Shown here: positions 36,932 through 45,934 of the stretch, in pieces
Position numbering within the stretch: position 1 is the stretch's first letter
How the letters are laid out: each line of letters opens with the position of its first letter
Assembly (NCBI RefSeq): GCF_036636695.1
Contig: NZ_JAVWNW010000007.1
Source: Anaerorhabdus sp036636695
GTDB taxonomy: Bacteria; Bacillota_I; Bacilli_A; Erysipelotrichales; Erysipelotrichaceae
DNA length: 64,000 nucleotides
Reading direction: 5' to 3' (one strand)
Translations under genes and position numbers: made by a program
The notes under the pieces: generated by a model
What the model was told of the DNA's origin: nothing
Database searches by the model: none
What the model saw: the letters and a program-made list of their open reading frames with translations, nothing else

Positions 36932-39845
36932 GTTTCTCACCATCCTTCAATGCTGCGAATAAACTGCGGAGTCTAATCTTAACAGCACCTAAATTTGTAA
37001 TTTCGTCAATCTTAATTTGTGTATAAATTTTGTTTCCTTTATTAAGTAATAACCGAACTTCATCTGCAGTGATTGCATCCACTCCACAACCAAATGAAAC
37101 AAGTTGAATCAAATTCATATTCTTTTCTTTTGTAACAACATCCGCTGCTGCATAAAGTCTTGAATGATATGTCCATTGATTTAAAACTGTAGTTTCTACT
37201 TTCTTTGATAAATGACTTATACTATCCTCACTAACAATTGCAGCTCCACATGATAAAATAAGTTTATCTATGCCATGATTAATTTCAGGGTCAATATGAT
37301 ACGGTCTACCTGCCAGCACAATAATTGGCATATTATTTTTATTTGCGCTATTTATTATTTCATTGCCTTTTATTCTAATTTTTTCAAAGAAATTTCGATA
37401 TTCATCAAAACCTGCTTGTACAGCTTTTTCAACTTCTTTATGTGTAATATCATTAAATGTATTTCTAAGAATTTGAGTCATTTTCTTCGTGAAGTCTTTA
37501 GGACGGTGGATACCAATATAATCATAAATAAAAGGAATCTTCTTCATTTCTGTCATATTTGCTTGAATAACTTCTGGATAATATGCAACCACTGGACAAT
37601 TATAGTGATTATCTCCAAGATGTTCATTAATGTTGTATGTCATACATGGATAGAAAATCGCATCCAAATCTTTCTTCAATAACTCTTCTATGTGCCCATG
37701 CACTAACTTTGCTGGGTAACATGCAGTATCCGATGGAATTGTATGTTGCCCTTTCAAATACAGTAAATGTGTTGAGAAATCTGTAATTTCACTTTGTATT
37801 CCTAAAGCATCAAAGAAACTTGTCCAAAAAGGAAGCAGTTCAAACATATTAAGCACCATTGGAATTCCAATTTTTCCTCTTGAAGCATTTGTCTTTTTGT
37901 TACGATATTCTTGAAGTAATTGACGTTTATATTCATACAAATTTAAATCACTTGATTGTGTAAGATTTGTTATTGGTTTTTCACAACGATTACCCCCAAT
38001 ATATTTTCTACCTTCACCAAATGTATTGACTGTAAGTGCACAGTGATTATTACATCCTTGACAATTAATCGATTGAACATCATGTTTAAAATCCACTAAT
38101 TGTTCCAGTGTAAGTATGGATGAGTGCTCTTTTTGATTTTGTTTGGCATATAGTGCAGCACCATAAGCCCCCATTAATCCAGAAATATTTGGACGAACAA
38201 CATGACCACCTATTTCAAGTTCAAAGGCTCGCAACACAGCATCGTTATAAAAAGTCCCACCTTGTACAACAATATTTTTTCCTAAATCATTAGCATTCGT
38301 AATTCTTATTACCTTATACAAAGCATTTTTAACTACACTCATTGAAAGCCCTGCCGAAATATTGTCAACCGTTGCTCCTTCTTTTTGTGCTTGTTTAATT
38401 GAAGAATTCATGAAAACTGTACAACGCGATCCCAAATCAACCGGATTTTTCGCGAACAAGCCAATCTTCGCAAAATCTTCAATTGAATATCCTAATACTT
38501 CCGCAAAACTTTGTAAAAATGAACCACATCCAGATGAACAAGCTTCATTTAAAAATATATCATCAATAACTCCATTCACAACTTTAAAGCATTTAATGTC
38601 TTGTCCTCCAATATCAATTATGAAATCAACATTTGGATTAAACTTCTTTGCAGCTTTAAAGTGAGCAATAGTTTCTACGATGCCAAAATCAAGTGAAAGT
38701 GCATGTCTTAACATTTCTTCACCATATCCAGTTACCGCACTTGCTTTGATAATTGCATTAGGATATTCGTGATAAAATTTTTCAATAAAGTTTTTTACAA
38801 TATACACAGGACTTCCTTGATTCGACTGATAACTTGAAACTAGAATATTCTCATCTTCATCTAGAATAGCCATTTTAACTGTTGTTGAACCAGCATCTAT
38901 ACCTAGATAAACATTACCTGCATAGTCTTTGTTTACGATTGAATTCACTTTGTTTTGATTATGACGAGAAATAAATTTTTGGTAATCTTCTTCATCCACA
39001 AATAATGGTCGAGTAGATACATAATTAATTGGTGCAACATACTCTTCCACTCGTTTATATAATTCGCTGAATGAATTGCATTCATTTGCCATTAATGCTG
39101 TACCTAATGCAACAAAGTATAATGCATTATCTGGACAATTTCCTTTTACTTTCAAGACTTTATCAAAAGCATTTCTTAATTCTGATAAAAAAGTGAGCGG
39201 ACCACCTAAGTAAACTATATTTCCTTTAAGTTCACGCCCTTGAGCAAGACCAGCAATTGTCTGATTAACCATCGCGTAAAAAATACTCGCAGAAATATCA
39301 TTCTTTTGTGCTCCTTGATTAAGAAGTGGTTGAATATCTGATTTCGCAAAAACCCCACAACGTGAAGCAACAGAGTATATTTTTGAATAATTTTTCGCTA
39401 GTTCATTCATTTCTTCAGGACTTATATTAAGTAAAGTTGCCATTTGATCAATAAATGCCCCTGTACCACCAGCACATGAACCATTCATTCTTACCTCTAG
39501 ACCATTGCTTAAAAAGAGAATTTTTGCATCTTCCCCACCTAATTCTATTACCACATCTGTATCCTTAAGATACTCATTGACCGCAATTTTAGTTGCATAT
39601 ACTTCTTGGACAAAAGGTAACTGAATACTCTCCGCATAGCCCATACCAGCTGAACCTGATATAGCTGTATAAATCTCACAATCCATGATTGTTGGATGAT
39701 CCGAAACTATTGACTTCAATTCTTCAAATAACGCATCATTTATCTTAGAAAAATGACGACGATAATTCTTGTATATGATTTCATTTGATTCATTAAATAA
39801 AATACATTTAATTGTAGTAGACCCTATATCAATTCCTAATTTCAT
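36924..39845 (-). CDS. Acyl-CoA dehydratase activase with two BadF/BcrA domains and DUF2229
   Basis: Two ATPase domains of the BadF/BadG/BcrA/BcrD family lie in tandem. The first (about 1-270) has GIDIGSTTIKCILF, GSCAGGTGAFIDQ and SRCGVFAKSDI; the second (about 310-575) has GIDAGSTTVKMAIL, DIGGQDIKC, EACSSGCGSF and SRCTVFMNSS. In the homodimeric HgdC activator such cysteines share a 4Fe-4S cluster, so one chain may form a pseudo-dimer. A CQGCNNHC cluster precedes a DUF2229 domain with SDTACYPAKLVHGH and YPCMTYN. It likely performs ATP-driven electron transfer to the partner encoded next. Confidence 0.87.
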   Translation of the reverse strand: MKLGIDIGSTTIKCILFNESNEIIYKNYRRHFSKINDALFEELKSIVSDHPTIMDCEIYTAISGSAGMGYAESIQLPFVQEVYATKIAVNEYLKDTDVVIELGGEDAKILFLSNGLEVRMNGSCAGGTGAFIDQMATLLNISPEEMNELAKNYSKIYSVASRCGVFAKSDIQPLLNQGAQKNDISASIFYAMVNQTIAGLAQGRELKGNIVYLGGPLTFLSELRNAFDKVLKVKGNCPDNALYFVALGTALMANECNSFSELYKRVEEYVAPINYVSTRPLFVDEEDYQKFISRHNQNKVNSIVNKDYAGNVYLGIDAGSTTVKMAILDEDENILVSSYQSNQGSPVYIVKNFIEKFYHEYPNAIIKASAVTGYGEEMLRHALSLDFGIVETIAHFKAAKKFNPNVDFIIDIGGQDIKCFKVVNGVIDDIFLNEACSSGCGSFLQSFAEVLGYSIEDFAKIGLFAKNPVDLGSRCTVFMNSSIKQAQKEGATVDNISAGLSMSVVKNALYKVIRITNANDLGKNIVVQGGTFYNDAVLRAFELEIGGHVVRPNISGLMGAYGAALYAKQNQKEHSSILTLEQLVDFKHDVQSINCQGCNNHCALTVNTFGEGRKYIGGNRCEKPITNLTQSSDLNLYEYKRQLLQEYRNKKTNASRGKIGIPMVLNMFELLPFWTSFFDALGIQSEITDFSTHLLYLKGQHTIPSDTACYPAKLVHGHIEELLKKDLDAIFYPCMTYNINEHLGDNHYNCPVVAYYPEVIQANMTEMKKIPFIYDYIGIHRPKDFTKKMTQILRNTFNDITHKEVEKAVQAGFDEYRNFFEKIRIKGNEIINSANKNNMPIIVLAGRPYHIDPEINHGIDKLILSCGAAIVSEDSISHLSKKVETTVLNQWTYHSRLYAAADVVTKEKNMNLIQLVSFGCGVDAITADEVRLLLNKGNKIYTQIKIDEITNLGAVKIRLRSLFAALKDGEKHD

Positions 39846-39846
39846 T

Positions 39847-40278
39847 TCATTTCCTCCAAAAATAGCTACCTATCTTCATCGCAATTTGATTCATTGTCTG
39901 CATTTCTTCTTCTGTTAAAAAACTAAATATTTCTTTTCGTATTTTTGTTGCTTCTTCATTTACATAATCAACGTATTTTTTACCGTCACTTGTTAAGTAT
40001 ATCGAAAATTTCCTAGAATCATCACTTTTTTTATCACAAAATACAAATCCAAGTTCACATAATTTTTTTATCGCACTGGTTGTATATGCTTTATCAAAGT
40101 TACTTAAAGTAGTTAACTCTTTTAATGTTAACCCATCATACGAATTGAGAATTAATAAATACACCACATCTTTTCCTTTAGCTGGTGCGTCTTTTAGCTT
40201 CTCATTTAACCTTGATTTGAATTCTTTATCCACTTTTCCCATTAATAGTGGTATTAATTCAATTTTGAATTCTTGCAT
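39847..40278 (-). CDS. MarR family transcriptional regulator
   Basis: A 143-residue winged-helix protein with LTLKELTTLSNFDKAYTTSAIKKL as recognition region and DDSRKFSIYLTSDGKKYVD as wing, the MarR pattern. It begins the operon with the activase and dehydratase genes (one-base gap) and lies downstream of a promoter whose -35 box is inside a long palindrome, so autoregulation of the whole operon is likely. A GAGGTG site precedes the ATG. The ligand is unknown; an acyl-CoA-type effector would suit the context but is speculation. Confidence 0.87.
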   Translation of the reverse strand: MQEFKIELIPLLMGKVDKEFKSRLNEKLKDAPAKGKDVVYLLILNSYDGLTLKELTTLSNFDKAYTTSAIKKLCELGFVFCDKKSDDSRKFSIYLTSDGKKYVDYVNEEATKIRKEIFSFLTEEEMQTMNQIAMKIGSYFWRK

Positions 40279-40303
40279 CTTTACACCTCACAATATGAGA
40301 TTC

Positions 40304-40336
40304 ATTTTATCACTTTAAGTTGAATATTCAACTTAA
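40304..40336 (-). promoter_or_regulatory. MarR operon promoter with embedded 22-bp palindrome
   Basis: A perfect 22-bp palindrome (40315-40336) consists of TTAAGTTGAAT and its reverse complement. The minus-strand promoter TTGAAT (40326-40331)-N16-TAAAAT (40304-40309) has its -35 box inside it. TTGAA...TTCAA half-sites are typical of MarR-family operators. Confidence 0.72.
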
Positions 40337-40352
40337 TTTATGTAAACAAATT

Positions 40353-40386
40353 AAAAAAACAAGAAGTAAAACGCTTACATCTTGTT
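40353..40386 (-). terminator. Terminator of the alpha/beta-hydrolase gene
   Basis: AACAAGA pairs with TCTTGTT, with an inner GTAA/TTAC pairing, followed on the minus strand by seven T residues. It isolates the mnmA-recD2 run from whatever lies below it and stands just upstream of the MarR promoter. Confidence 0.85.
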
Positions 40387-40388
40387 CT

Positions 40389-41309
40389 CTAGTTATTTAT
40401 TTCTTTTACAATAAGTTCTAACTTAGTATGAAAATCTTTAGGATTATCAATATCTAGTGTATGACTACCATCTTCCACAAAATAAATATTCTTCTTTGGT
40501 GCTTCTACTAAATTAAAATATTCTTCAACTAATACTGAAGGAACTTGCCAATCCAATCGCCCACACAAATAGAATACTGGGCATTCATAATGAATTGTTT
40601 TTTCAGCATCAAAATTATTCAACTCATCTAGCAAATATCTATTTGTTTTAAATGAACTTAACATAACAAAAGCATCATTCATTTTAAAATAAGGTGATTT
40701 TATATATTTCATCGCAAAACTAGAGAGTGGTTTCATAAAACCATACTTTCCTTCTAAGTTTCTTATTTCCATCATGCGATGAGAATCAAAACTATCTTCA
40801 GTAAAAGCACTTCTTAGTTTTTCATATGCTTTTCTATCTTTATCCTTAATAACTCCTCCAAGACGATCAAACGCTCGCTTTTCACCACGATATACATTAA
40901 TAACTTGTCCCATACCCACATAGCCTATAACTTTTTCTGGGTGCGCTTGAATATATCGTGTTCCTAAGATACTTCCCCAAGAATGTCCTAAAAGAATTAT
41001 TTTATTGGTGTGATATTGTTTGTTTATCATATCAACAATCTTATCCAAATCATCTAATAGCTGTTCTGTGGTAATTTCAGTTGCCTTTGATTTATTTTTC
41101 GTTTGTGTTTTTCCTGCTCCACGTTGGTCGTAATAAACAAAATTTGCATATGTAAAATATTGATCTTGAAGATAGGCAAAATTACTTGTGCTTTGACCTG
41201 GACCTCCGTGAATATGCAAAATAACAATATCATTCTCCACTAAAGGAAAGTGGAGAAAATAATGATCACAATTATTTATTCTTTTGAATTCTTCAATTCC
41301 TTTTTTCAT
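40389..41309 (-). CDS. Alpha/beta hydrolase, proline iminopeptidase-like
   Basis: The protein has the alpha/beta-hydrolase fold with oxyanion motif HGGPGQST, nucleophile elbow GHSWGSILG, aspartate in GRLDWQVP and histidine in DGSHTLD, the order of the S33 peptidase family. It would release N-terminal proline or cleave a related amide or ester in the cytoplasm; no signal peptide is seen. Length 306. Its ATG directly follows the recD2 stop codon (TAGATG) and its AGGAG lies inside recD2, so it is coupled to that gene. Confidence 0.85.
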   Translation of the reverse strand: MKKGIEEFKRINNCDHYFLHFPLVENDIVILHIHGGPGQSTSNFAYLQDQYFTYANFVYYDQRGAGKTQTKNKSKATEITTEQLLDDLDKIVDMINKQYHTNKIILLGHSWGSILGTRYIQAHPEKVIGYVGMGQVINVYRGEKRAFDRLGGVIKDKDRKAYEKLRSAFTEDSFDSHRMMEIRNLEGKYGFMKPLSSFAMKYIKSPYFKMNDAFVMLSSFKTNRYLLDELNNFDAEKTIHYECPVFYLCGRLDWQVPSVLVEEYFNLVEAPKKNIYFVEDGSHTLDIDNPKDFHTKLELIVKEINN

Positions 41310-43475
41310 CTACTCTTCTCCTGTTAATCTTTTAATTAATGTCGTTTCTCTTCTTTTAACTTCTGTTTTGCATGCTTCTTCACTTACTGATTTACTTCCT
41401 AATAAAACTAATGATTTTTTTGCACGTGTTATTGCAGTATATAACAAACTACGTTGTAACATATGCCGATGCTGTTCAACAATTGGGAAAATAACAATAG
41501 GGTATTCACTTCCTTGACTTTTATGTACTGAGATACAATAAGCATGCGTAATTCTTTCAAAATTTTCAGGTGAATACTCAACAAATATACCCTCATAATC
41601 AACAATTAATCGCACCGTATTATTTGGATCTTCTTGCGGATAAATTATTTCAACAAGTCGCCCAATATCACCATTATAAACATCATCGTCAGGTTGATTT
41701 TTTAATTGTAATATCTTATCTTCTTCTCTAAAGATACGATATCCTACTTTCCATTCTCTTCGATCTTTAGACGGTGGATTGAAACATGCTTGAAGAGCAT
41801 TATTTAAACGATCAATACCAGCAACACCTTGATACATACAAGCCAATATTTGAATATCTTTTAATTCATAGCCTTTATCAAGTGCTTGTTGGACAATATG
41901 AACAACTCTATCTTTTACACCAAATTGATTGGTTTCAAAAAAAGCAACATCCTGATTCAATTTAGTGAAGTCCAAGTAACCTTTTCTAATTTGATTTGCA
42001 AGTTCAATAACATCTGAACCTTCTTGTTGTCTAAATATATGTTCTAATCGAACAACTGGAAATAATGAAGATTCAATTAAATCTTTTAATAGACATCCTG
42101 GCGATACACTTGGTAGTTGATTCTCATCACCAATTAAACAGATTTTTTTGACATGAACGCATGCTTTCACAAGATTATAAAATAACCAATTATCTACCAT
42201 TGAAAATTCATCTACGATTAGTAAATCTATAAATAATGGTTCATTTTCATTTTTGCCAAATGTGTTTGACTCTAAGTCCCACAAGAGCAAACTATGAATT
42301 GTGTATGTATCAACTTCCGTTAACTCCGCAAGTCTTTTTGCAGCTCTTCCTGTAGGCGCACAACAAGCGATATTAGCAAGTGGGTATAGTTTTTTAAAAA
42401 TCGAAACCATTCCTCGTACTACGGTTGTTTTCCCTGTACCTGGACCTCCTGTCAAAATCATAAAATCTTCATTGAAAAATTGATTCAAAGCTTCCATTTG
42501 TTTAGGGTCGTATTGAATATTTAATTTTTCTTGAATTTCTTGGAGTGATTCTTCTAATAAATCTTTATTATATGGATCAATTTTTTCGTAAGGAAACAAA
42601 TTCAAAAAAGTACTTATTCCTGATTCTGCATCAAACTGACTAACTGGATATATACGATCATCTTCTTTAACTATTCGTCTTTTCTTCAGCAAACGCAAAC
42701 AATACTCATCAAAGTTTGCATCTATACCACCTAAACGTTTATTAAATTCTTTTTTGATTGTTTCTTCTACTACATAACTATCACCAGTACGCATGCACAT
42801 ATCCATAACAATTGTAGCCAAATAGGCTTCTATACGATATGGATGATCCAGTTCATAACCCATTGATAAAGCAATTTTATCAGCAGTTTTAAAGCCAAAT
42901 CCATCTAATTCCTCAATAACGCGGTATGGGTTCTCAGATATTTTTTCAATAGAATCTTTACCATATGCTCGATTTAATCGAATAATATTTCGTATACCTA
43001 AACCATGTGTTGTAAAAAATTGAAGTACTTCTTCAAAAGAATCATGTTCAGAACTTAATCCATCAACTAACGCTTGTTTCTTTTTGTCAGTCATCTTTGG
43101 AATTTCATCTAAACAATTAGGATTGTCTTTTATTTTTTCTATACAATCGTTACCCAATAAATCGACAATTCTTTCCGCCAACTTTTTACCAATCCCTGCA
43201 AATACAGGACTTGATAAATAGCGTACTAGTGAATCAACATCATTTGGCATGACTCTACGATATGTTTGGATACTAAATTGCATTCCATATTTGGGATGTT
43301 CAATATAGTTTCCTTCTAAATCATACAAAAAATCTTGATCCATCGTTGGTAAGTATCCAGTTACGATAATATTTTTTTCATCCAATGATTGCAATACAAA
43401 ACGCGCCACAGTGAAGTAAGATTCATCATGGCGGAATATTATATGTTCAAATTTACCAGTTATTTTTTCATTCAT
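41310..43475 (-). CDS. recD2: ATP-dependent DNA helicase RecD2
   Basis: RecD2 is a 5'-to-3' helicase acting without RecBC in repair and replication-fork processing. The N-terminal extension with an OB-like fold and helix-hairpin-helix repeats (about 1-200, including GFGKKTAD-like FGFKTADKIALSMG) distinguishes it from RecD. Helicase motifs are LTGGPGTGKTTVVRGMV, CCAPTGRAAKRL, LLIVDEFSMVDNWL, LIGDENQLPSVSPG, VRLEHIFRQ and SVHKSQGSEYP. Length 721 is normal for the shorter members. The neighbourhood mnmA-recD2 is conserved in Bacillota. Confidence 0.95.
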   Translation of the reverse strand: MNEKITGKFEHIIFRHDESYFTVARFVLQSLDEKNIIVTGYLPTMDQDFLYDLEGNYIEHPKYGMQFSIQTYRRVMPNDVDSLVRYLSSPVFAGIGKKLAERIVDLLGNDCIEKIKDNPNCLDEIPKMTDKKKQALVDGLSSEHDSFEEVLQFFTTHGLGIRNIIRLNRAYGKDSIEKISENPYRVIEELDGFGFKTADKIALSMGYELDHPYRIEAYLATIVMDMCMRTGDSYVVEETIKKEFNKRLGGIDANFDEYCLRLLKKRRIVKEDDRIYPVSQFDAESGISTFLNLFPYEKIDPYNKDLLEESLQEIQEKLNIQYDPKQMEALNQFFNEDFMILTGGPGTGKTTVVRGMVSIFKKLYPLANIACCAPTGRAAKRLAELTEVDTYTIHSLLLWDLESNTFGKNENEPLFIDLLIVDEFSMVDNWLFYNLVKACVHVKKICLIGDENQLPSVSPGCLLKDLIESSLFPVVRLEHIFRQQEGSDVIELANQIRKGYLDFTKLNQDVAFFETNQFGVKDRVVHIVQQALDKGYELKDIQILACMYQGVAGIDRLNNALQACFNPPSKDRREWKVGYRIFREEDKILQLKNQPDDDVYNGDIGRLVEIIYPQEDPNNTVRLIVDYEGIFVEYSPENFERITHAYCISVHKSQGSEYPIVIFPIVEQHRHMLQRSLLYTAITRAKKSLVLLGSKSVSEEACKTEVKRRETTLIKRLTGEE

Positions 43476-43479
43476 TAAT

Positions 43480-44178
43480 TTACCCCATTAATAATAACAA
43501 TATTGTAGCTATTGTATTTTGGATAAAGTGGAAAGTAATCGGTGCTGCAAAACTATCTGCTTGATGGTAACTACGAGCAATAAAGAATCCAATAACGATA
43601 TATTGTAAAGCAAATGGAATATCTGAAAAATTGCCTGAAGTAATCGATGGTAAGACATGCATTATACCAAACAAAATTGCACTTATCATTGCACCTGTTA
43701 GAAAATTAAAACGGCTTGCTAATTTATTATAAATTAATCCACGGAAAAATAATTCTTCCATTAATGGTGCAAAAACCGTTGATAACAATACAATCATAAC
43801 TGTCGTTGATTTTAATTGTGTTTCTAGTGTGCTTTGATTTAGTGAAGATGTTTGATTCGTCATGAATAAAATTGTGGCGCTGACAACCATCGAAACTAGT
43901 AATGATAATAAATAGTTTTTAGAAGATATTTTTAAAATCTTCATCCAATTCATTTTAAAATCATTCCAAGCACTTGCGAATAGTTCACGTCCTAAATAAA
44001 GCGATACAGCAAAAAAAGTCGCATAGAATAATTTAACAATTAGATCATAATAATTATGACCTGTTATATTATATAAGAATGCCGCAAGCCAACTAATTAG
44101 TACTGGGTAAATTACTAGATAACCCAGTCCATAGTTAAGTCCAATCAGCCATGCATTTTTTTTACTTAACGTCTTCAT
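43480..44178 (-). CDS. CPBP family intramembrane metalloprotease
   Basis: A 232-residue integral membrane protein with six or seven predicted helices. The CPBP (Rce1-like) motifs are EELFFRGLIYNKL, where the two glutamates and arginine act, FGIMH, and HFIQN near the C-terminus. Bacterial members process prenylated or bacteriocin-related peptides or confer self-immunity, but the substrate here is unknown. It lies ten bases after mnmA and five before recD2. Confidence 0.88.
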   Translation of the reverse strand: MKTLSKKNAWLIGLNYGLGYLVIYPVLISWLAAFLYNITGHNYYDLIVKLFYATFFAVSLYLGRELFASAWNDFKMNWMKILKISSKNYLLSLLVSMVVSATILFMTNQTSSLNQSTLETQLKSTTVMIVLLSTVFAPLMEELFFRGLIYNKLASRFNFLTGAMISAILFGIMHVLPSITSGNFSDIPFALQYIVIGFFIARSYHQADSFAAPITFHFIQNTIATILLLLMG

Positions 44179-44187
44179 TTGATTCTC

Positions 44188-45333
44188 CTAACCTTGTGAT
44201 CGTTGTTTGATTAATTTTTCAGATAATTCTTCATCACCACTAAACACTTGATCAATTACGCCACCACCTAAAACTAAACCATCTTTATAGAATACTGCTT
44301 CTTGACCTGGTGTCACTGCTTTAATTCCTTGTGGATAAAAACATTCAACTGTATTTTCATCAATTACTCGTAATGTTATTTCATTATCTTTTTGGCGATA
44401 TCTAAACTTAGCTTGGCAAGCAAGTTCATTAAAATCATGATTTGCCAACCAATTAACTTCATTCACGATACAACGTGTTGATTTTAACCATTTATTGTCT
44501 TCTCCACTTGCAACAAAGAGTTCATTTGCCGCTACATCTTTTCCAACAACAAACCATGGACCACCTTCTCCACCAATATTGAGACCTTTTCTTTGACCAA
44601 TGGTGTAGTATAAAACACCTTGATGTTTACCCAATACTTTATTATTATCAATATTTATGATATTTCCTTCTTTTGAAGGTAAATAATTTTTAAGAAATTC
44701 ACGAAAATTTCTCTCACCGATAAAACAAATTCCGGTAGAATCCTTTTTAGCTGCAATTGAAAGATTAAGTTCCTTAGCAATTCTTCGAACTTCAGGTTTA
44801 TCAATTTCACCTAATGGGAATAATGTATGGCGCAATGCTTCTTTAGGTACTTGGCATAGAAAATAACTTTGATCTTTATTATCGTCATCTGCTTTACGCA
44901 TAAATGATTCATTTTCCTCGTGTACTACTTTCGCATAATGACCAGTAGCAACCCATTCAAAACCATTTTTTTGAGCAAACTCAAAAAAACTTTTAAACTT
45001 AATATATTTATTGCATAAAATATCTGGATTTGGTGTACGCCCTCTTTTGTATTCTTTTAAGAATGTTGAAAAAACATCATCCCAATATTCTTTTACAAAA
45101 TCAACACGCAAACATTCTAATCCTAATGTATCCGCAACACTTTTTGCATCTATCCAATCACTCTCTTGTGGACAAACATCATTATTTAATGTGGGATTTC
45201 CTAATAAATCATTATTTGCTAAAGAATCCCAATTACGCATAAACGCACAAGTTACATCATGTCCTTGTTTTTTCAATAAATATGCACAAACAGCAGAGTC
45301 TACTCCACCTGATAAACCAACTAATATTTTCAC
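44188..45333 (-). CDS. mnmA: tRNA-specific 2-thiouridylase MnmA
   Basis: MnmA adds sulfur to U34 of the tRNAs for Lys, Glu and Gln. The PP-loop is GLSGGVDSAVCAYLL; the two catalytic cysteines are in NPDILCNKYIKF and in DSTGICFIGERNF; GQRKGLNIGGEGGPWFV follows. Length 381 is typical. The start codon is GTG, five bases after GAGGTG. It heads the mnmA-CPBP-recD2-hydrolase run. Confidence 0.96.
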   Translation of the reverse strand: MKILVGLSGGVDSAVCAYLLKKQGHDVTCAFMRNWDSLANNDLLGNPTLNNDVCPQESDWIDAKSVADTLGLECLRVDFVKEYWDDVFSTFLKEYKRGRTPNPDILCNKYIKFKSFFEFAQKNGFEWVATGHYAKVVHEENESFMRKADDDNKDQSYFLCQVPKEALRHTLFPLGEIDKPEVRRIAKELNLSIAAKKDSTGICFIGERNFREFLKNYLPSKEGNIINIDNNKVLGKHQGVLYYTIGQRKGLNIGGEGGPWFVVGKDVAANELFVASGEDNKWLKSTRCIVNEVNWLANHDFNELACQAKFRYRQKDNEITLRVIDENTVECFYPQGIKAVTPGQEAVFYKDGLVLGGGVIDQVFSGDEELSEKLIKQRSQG

Positions 45334-45365
45334 TTTAACACCTCAATCATTATGTCTATTATAAA

Positions 45366-45394
45366 CCAAAATAGAGCTAATGATTAGCTCTATT
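45366..45394 (-). terminator. Terminator of spx
   Basis: AATAGAGCTAAT and ATTAGCTCTATT form a 10- to 12-bp stem that includes the spx stop codon, followed on the minus strand by TTTTGGTTT. Confidence 0.7.
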
Positions 45395-45824
45395 TATCTT
45401 CTTCTCTAGTTTTTCCGCATCCATCATAATTAGGGCATGCTGGGTTACATGAGAATACCGCAAGTTTGCGCAGTTCGTGTGGAATGAAAGCATCAATCTC
45501 TTCTTCATCATACCCAACTTGGAAAACTTTCTCATTTAGAATAATTGGTCGTTTGAGTACAGATGGGTTTTTTTGAATAAAACGTACTAGTTCATTTAAT
45601 GACAATTGTTCTAAATCAATCTTGTCTTCTTGCATAATCTTAGAACGTTTTGAGATGATATCGTCAGTTCCATTTTCGCTTCTTTGTAGTAAGTGACGTA
45701 TTTCAACTTCATTAAGTAAAGTTGTAAATATGTTCTTCTCAACGAAGGGTAAATTTCTTTCTTTTAACCAATTTTTAACTTTCCTACACGATGCGCACCC
45801 AGGAGAAGTATATACAACGATCAT
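45390..45824 (-). CDS. spx: Spx/ArsC family regulator with cysteine-bearing C-terminal tail
   Basis: Spx binds the RNA polymerase alpha subunit and redirects transcription under thiol stress. The redox switch CASC (Cys10, Cys13) is intact, and KRPIILNEKVFQVGYDEEEIDAF is the conserved C-terminal core. The usual protein ends near residue 130; this one runs to 144 with three extra cysteines (126, 130 and 136) in CNPACPNYDGCG. A minus-strand TATAAT lies at 45849-45854 and GGAGG precedes the ATG. It has its own terminator. Confidence 0.88.
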   Translation of the reverse strand: MIVVYTSPGCASCRKVKNWLKERNLPFVEKNIFTTLLNEVEIRHLLQRSENGTDDIISKRSKIMQEDKIDLEQLSLNELVRFIQKNPSVLKRPIILNEKVFQVGYDEEEIDAFIPHELRKLAVFSCNPACPNYDGCGKTREEDK

Positions 45825-45885
45825 AGATTACCTCCATATCATATAAATATTATACAATGATTTTTTCTCATCGCATAGAATTTTA

Positions 45886-45914
45886 TTGACAAACAAGTAT
45901 TTTTTACTTACTTT
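45886..45914 (+). promoter_or_regulatory. Probable promoter of the APC permease gene
   Basis: TTGACA (45886-45891) is a perfect -35 box; 17 bases on is TACTTT (45909-45914), a poor -10. The pair lies 20 bases before the permease start. Confidence 0.4.
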
Positions 45915-45934
45915 TAATAAAAAGGGGAATTTAT

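Noticed and set aside
37275..37682. 135-codon plus-strand frame inside the activase gene
   Set aside because: It is opposite the conserved DUF2229 region, very rich in Ile, Phe and Cys as expected from reverse reading of AT-rich coding DNA, and has no supporting signals.
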